Under the pieces are notes generated by a model. The model was not told the DNA's origin, did not search any database, and saw only the letters and a program-made list of their open reading frames with translations. From contig NZ_JANYMP010000003.1 in assembly GCF_025061645.1 (NCBI RefSeq), forward strand, positions 248,001-312,000: DNA of 64,000 nt. The letters run 5' to 3'. A program made the position numbers and the translations under genes. Positions 62,968-64,000 of the stretch are shown here, one piece after another. This DNA is from Umezawaea endophytica (GTDB lineage Bacteria; Actinomycetota; Actinomycetes; Mycobacteriales; Pseudonocardiaceae). Numbering within the stretch: the first letter of the stretch is position 1; each line of letters starts with the position of its first letter.

Positions 62968-64000
62968 TCAGTAGACCTCGAAGTACTCGCGCTGCTCCCA
63001 GTCGGTCACCGCGGCGTTGAACCGGGAGACCTCGTGGCGCTTGATCGTCGAGAGGTAGTCGACGAAGGGGTCGCCGAGTTCGGCGCGCAGCACGCTGCTG
63101 GCGGCGAACAGCTCGACGGCTTCTTGCAGGCTCGCGGGCAGCGACCGGGCCTCGGTCTGGTACGGCTCGTCGGCCGACGGGCCGGGGTCGAGCTTGTCGC
63201 GCAGGCCGTCGCGGCCGCTGATGATCTGCGAGGCGAGGTACAGGTACGGGTTCGCGGCGGGTTCGCCGACCCTGTTCTCCAGGTGGGTGTTGGTGTCGCC
63301 CCGACTGCCCGCGACGCGCACGAGTGCGCCGCGGTTCTCCTCCGCCCACGCGACGCGGTCGGGTGCGAACGAGTCTGGCCGGTAGCGCTTGTACCCGTTC
63401 ACGGTCGGGGTGGTGAGTACGGAACTGGCCCTGGCGTGCTCCAGCAGACCCGCCATCCAGTGCCTGCCCGTGTCGGACAGCAGGTCATCGCCGGTGCCCG
63501 CGAACGCGTTGTCCACCTCCGGGCTGCTCAGCGACTGGTGCAGGTGCCAGCCGCTGGAGAAGGCGTTGGGGAAGGCGGGCCGCGACATGAACGTGGCGTG
63601 GTAGCCGTTGCGCCTGCACAGTTGCTTGATCGCGCCGCGCAGCAGGATCGCCGAGTCGGCCGCGCGCAGGCCGGGCATCGGGTCGAAGGTGAACTCGGTC
63701 TGCCCCGGCCCCCACTCGTCCTCGACGGTGGCCAGCGGCAGGCCCAGCGCGACGACGTTGTCCCGCAGCACGTCCAGGATCCCGGTGATCTCGTCGCCGC
63801 GGTTCTCGGTCAGGTACTGGAAGCCGTGGGAGACGGCGCTGACCGAGGGCGGGTCCGGTGGGTAGCCGCACGACTCGAACTGGAGGCGCGGGTCGTCGAG
63901 GCGGGTGATGTAGAACTCCAGTTCGATCCCGGCGACGTAGTCCCACCCGTCCCCCGCGAGCTTGGCGAGCTGGGCTTGCAGCACGCCGCGCGTGTCGAAC
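62968..64000 (-). CDS. Glutamine synthetase-like ligase, 5' end outside the window
   Basis: The frame is open to the right edge; 344 C-terminal residues are present of about 450. Catalytic signatures: IELEFYITR, GPGQTEFTFDP, SSGWHLHQSLS, RVAGSRGDTNTHLENRVGEP (ADP/glutamate site), NPYLYLASQ. The sequence is nearer to the GlnA-like gamma-glutamyl ligases (GlnA3/GlnA4/PuuA group), which glutamylate amines, than to GlnA1, which is an inference from the divergent motifs and the context of an amidotransferase and a nitrilase. Confidence 0.85.
   Translation of the reverse strand, partial: FDTRGVLQAQLAKLAGDGWDYVAGIELEFYITRLDDPRLQFESCGYPPDPPSVSAVSHGFQYLTENRGDEITGILDVLRDNVVALGLPLATVEDEWGPGQTEFTFDPMPGLRAADSAILLRGAIKQLCRRNGYHATFMSRPAFPNAFSSGWHLHQSLSSPEVDNAFAGTGDDLLSDTGRHWMAGLLEHARASSVLTTPTVNGYKRYRPDSFAPDRVAWAEENRGALVRVAGSRGDTNTHLENRVGEPAANPYLYLASQIISGRDGLRDKLDPGPSADEPYQTEARSLPASLQEAVELFAASSVLRAELGDPFVDYLSTIKRHEVSRFNAAVTDWEQREYFEVY

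Overview
The window looks like chromosomal DNA of a high-GC actinomycete, most likely Pseudonocardiales (Saccharothrix, Actinosynnema or Lentzea type). This placement is inferred from the very high GC, frequent GTG/TTG starts, ATGA/GTGA stop-start overlaps, rare TTA codons, a whiE-like spore-pigment locus and many regulator/enzyme pairs. I see no tRNA, rRNA, CRISPR, phage or insertion sequence.

Layout. 1-4.0 kb: 3' part of a succinate-semialdehyde dehydrogenase gene, an MmyB-type regulator, a short-chain dehydrogenase and a DJ-1/PfpI protein. 4.0-16.2 kb: the most unusual region. A tight seven-gene operon (read leftwards) encodes an Fe(II)/2-oxoglutarate oxygenase, a short homocitrate/isopropylmalate-synthase-like enzyme, LeuC- and LeuD-like isomerase subunits, a FAD/NAD(P) protein, an isochorismatase-fold enzyme without its cysteine, and an aspartate-type aminotransferase. 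Nearby lie a TetR gene, a LuxR-type regulator with a TTA codon and no phospho-acceptor, a methyltransferase and an amidohydrolase. The operon and the methyltransferase gene share an approximately 63-bp upstream element with fixed internal spacing. I read this as a small uncharacterised pathway that lengthens a 2-oxo acid by one carbon and then aminates and oxidises it.

16.2-28.4 kb: a secreted sugar dehydrogenase with a CebR-type operator and a TTA codon, a divergent wHTH/nitrilase-domain pair, a deletion scar joining the 3' ends of a tetR and a hydrolase gene, a P-loop kinase, two tandem ECF sigma/DGPF-protein modules, a HelR/HelD-like RNA polymerase ATPase behind a strong inverted repeat, a SHOCT protein, a peptidase E remnant and a nitrilase-like protein lacking its catalytic cysteine. 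28.4-32.6 kb: copper handling (P-type ATPase and a CopD-CtaG fusion). 32.6-36.1 kb: a dehydrogenase and two HSL-type esterases around a MarR gene; one esterase is frameshifted.

36.1-42.5 kb: a nine-gene type II polyketide locus in whiE/sch order (spore pigment). 42.7-50.5 kb: a small secreted protein, a LysR/SDR pair, an Endo H-like glycosidase, a glycosyltransferase, a hydrolase with a Cys nucleophile, a GNAT enzyme and an MFS exporter with a possible leader peptide. 50.5-56.2 kb: a large ATPase regulator, then a MarR mini-regulon (quinone reductase, NmrA protein, SDR) marked by two matching 24-bp operators. 56.2-59.4 kb: a secreted PA14/GH2 glycosidase with a LacI-type operator. 59.6-64 kb: an OhrR-like MarR gene with no ordinary start codon, then a GntR-controlled nitrogen cassette (glutamine synthetase-like, nitrilase, class I amidotransferase) running off the right edge.
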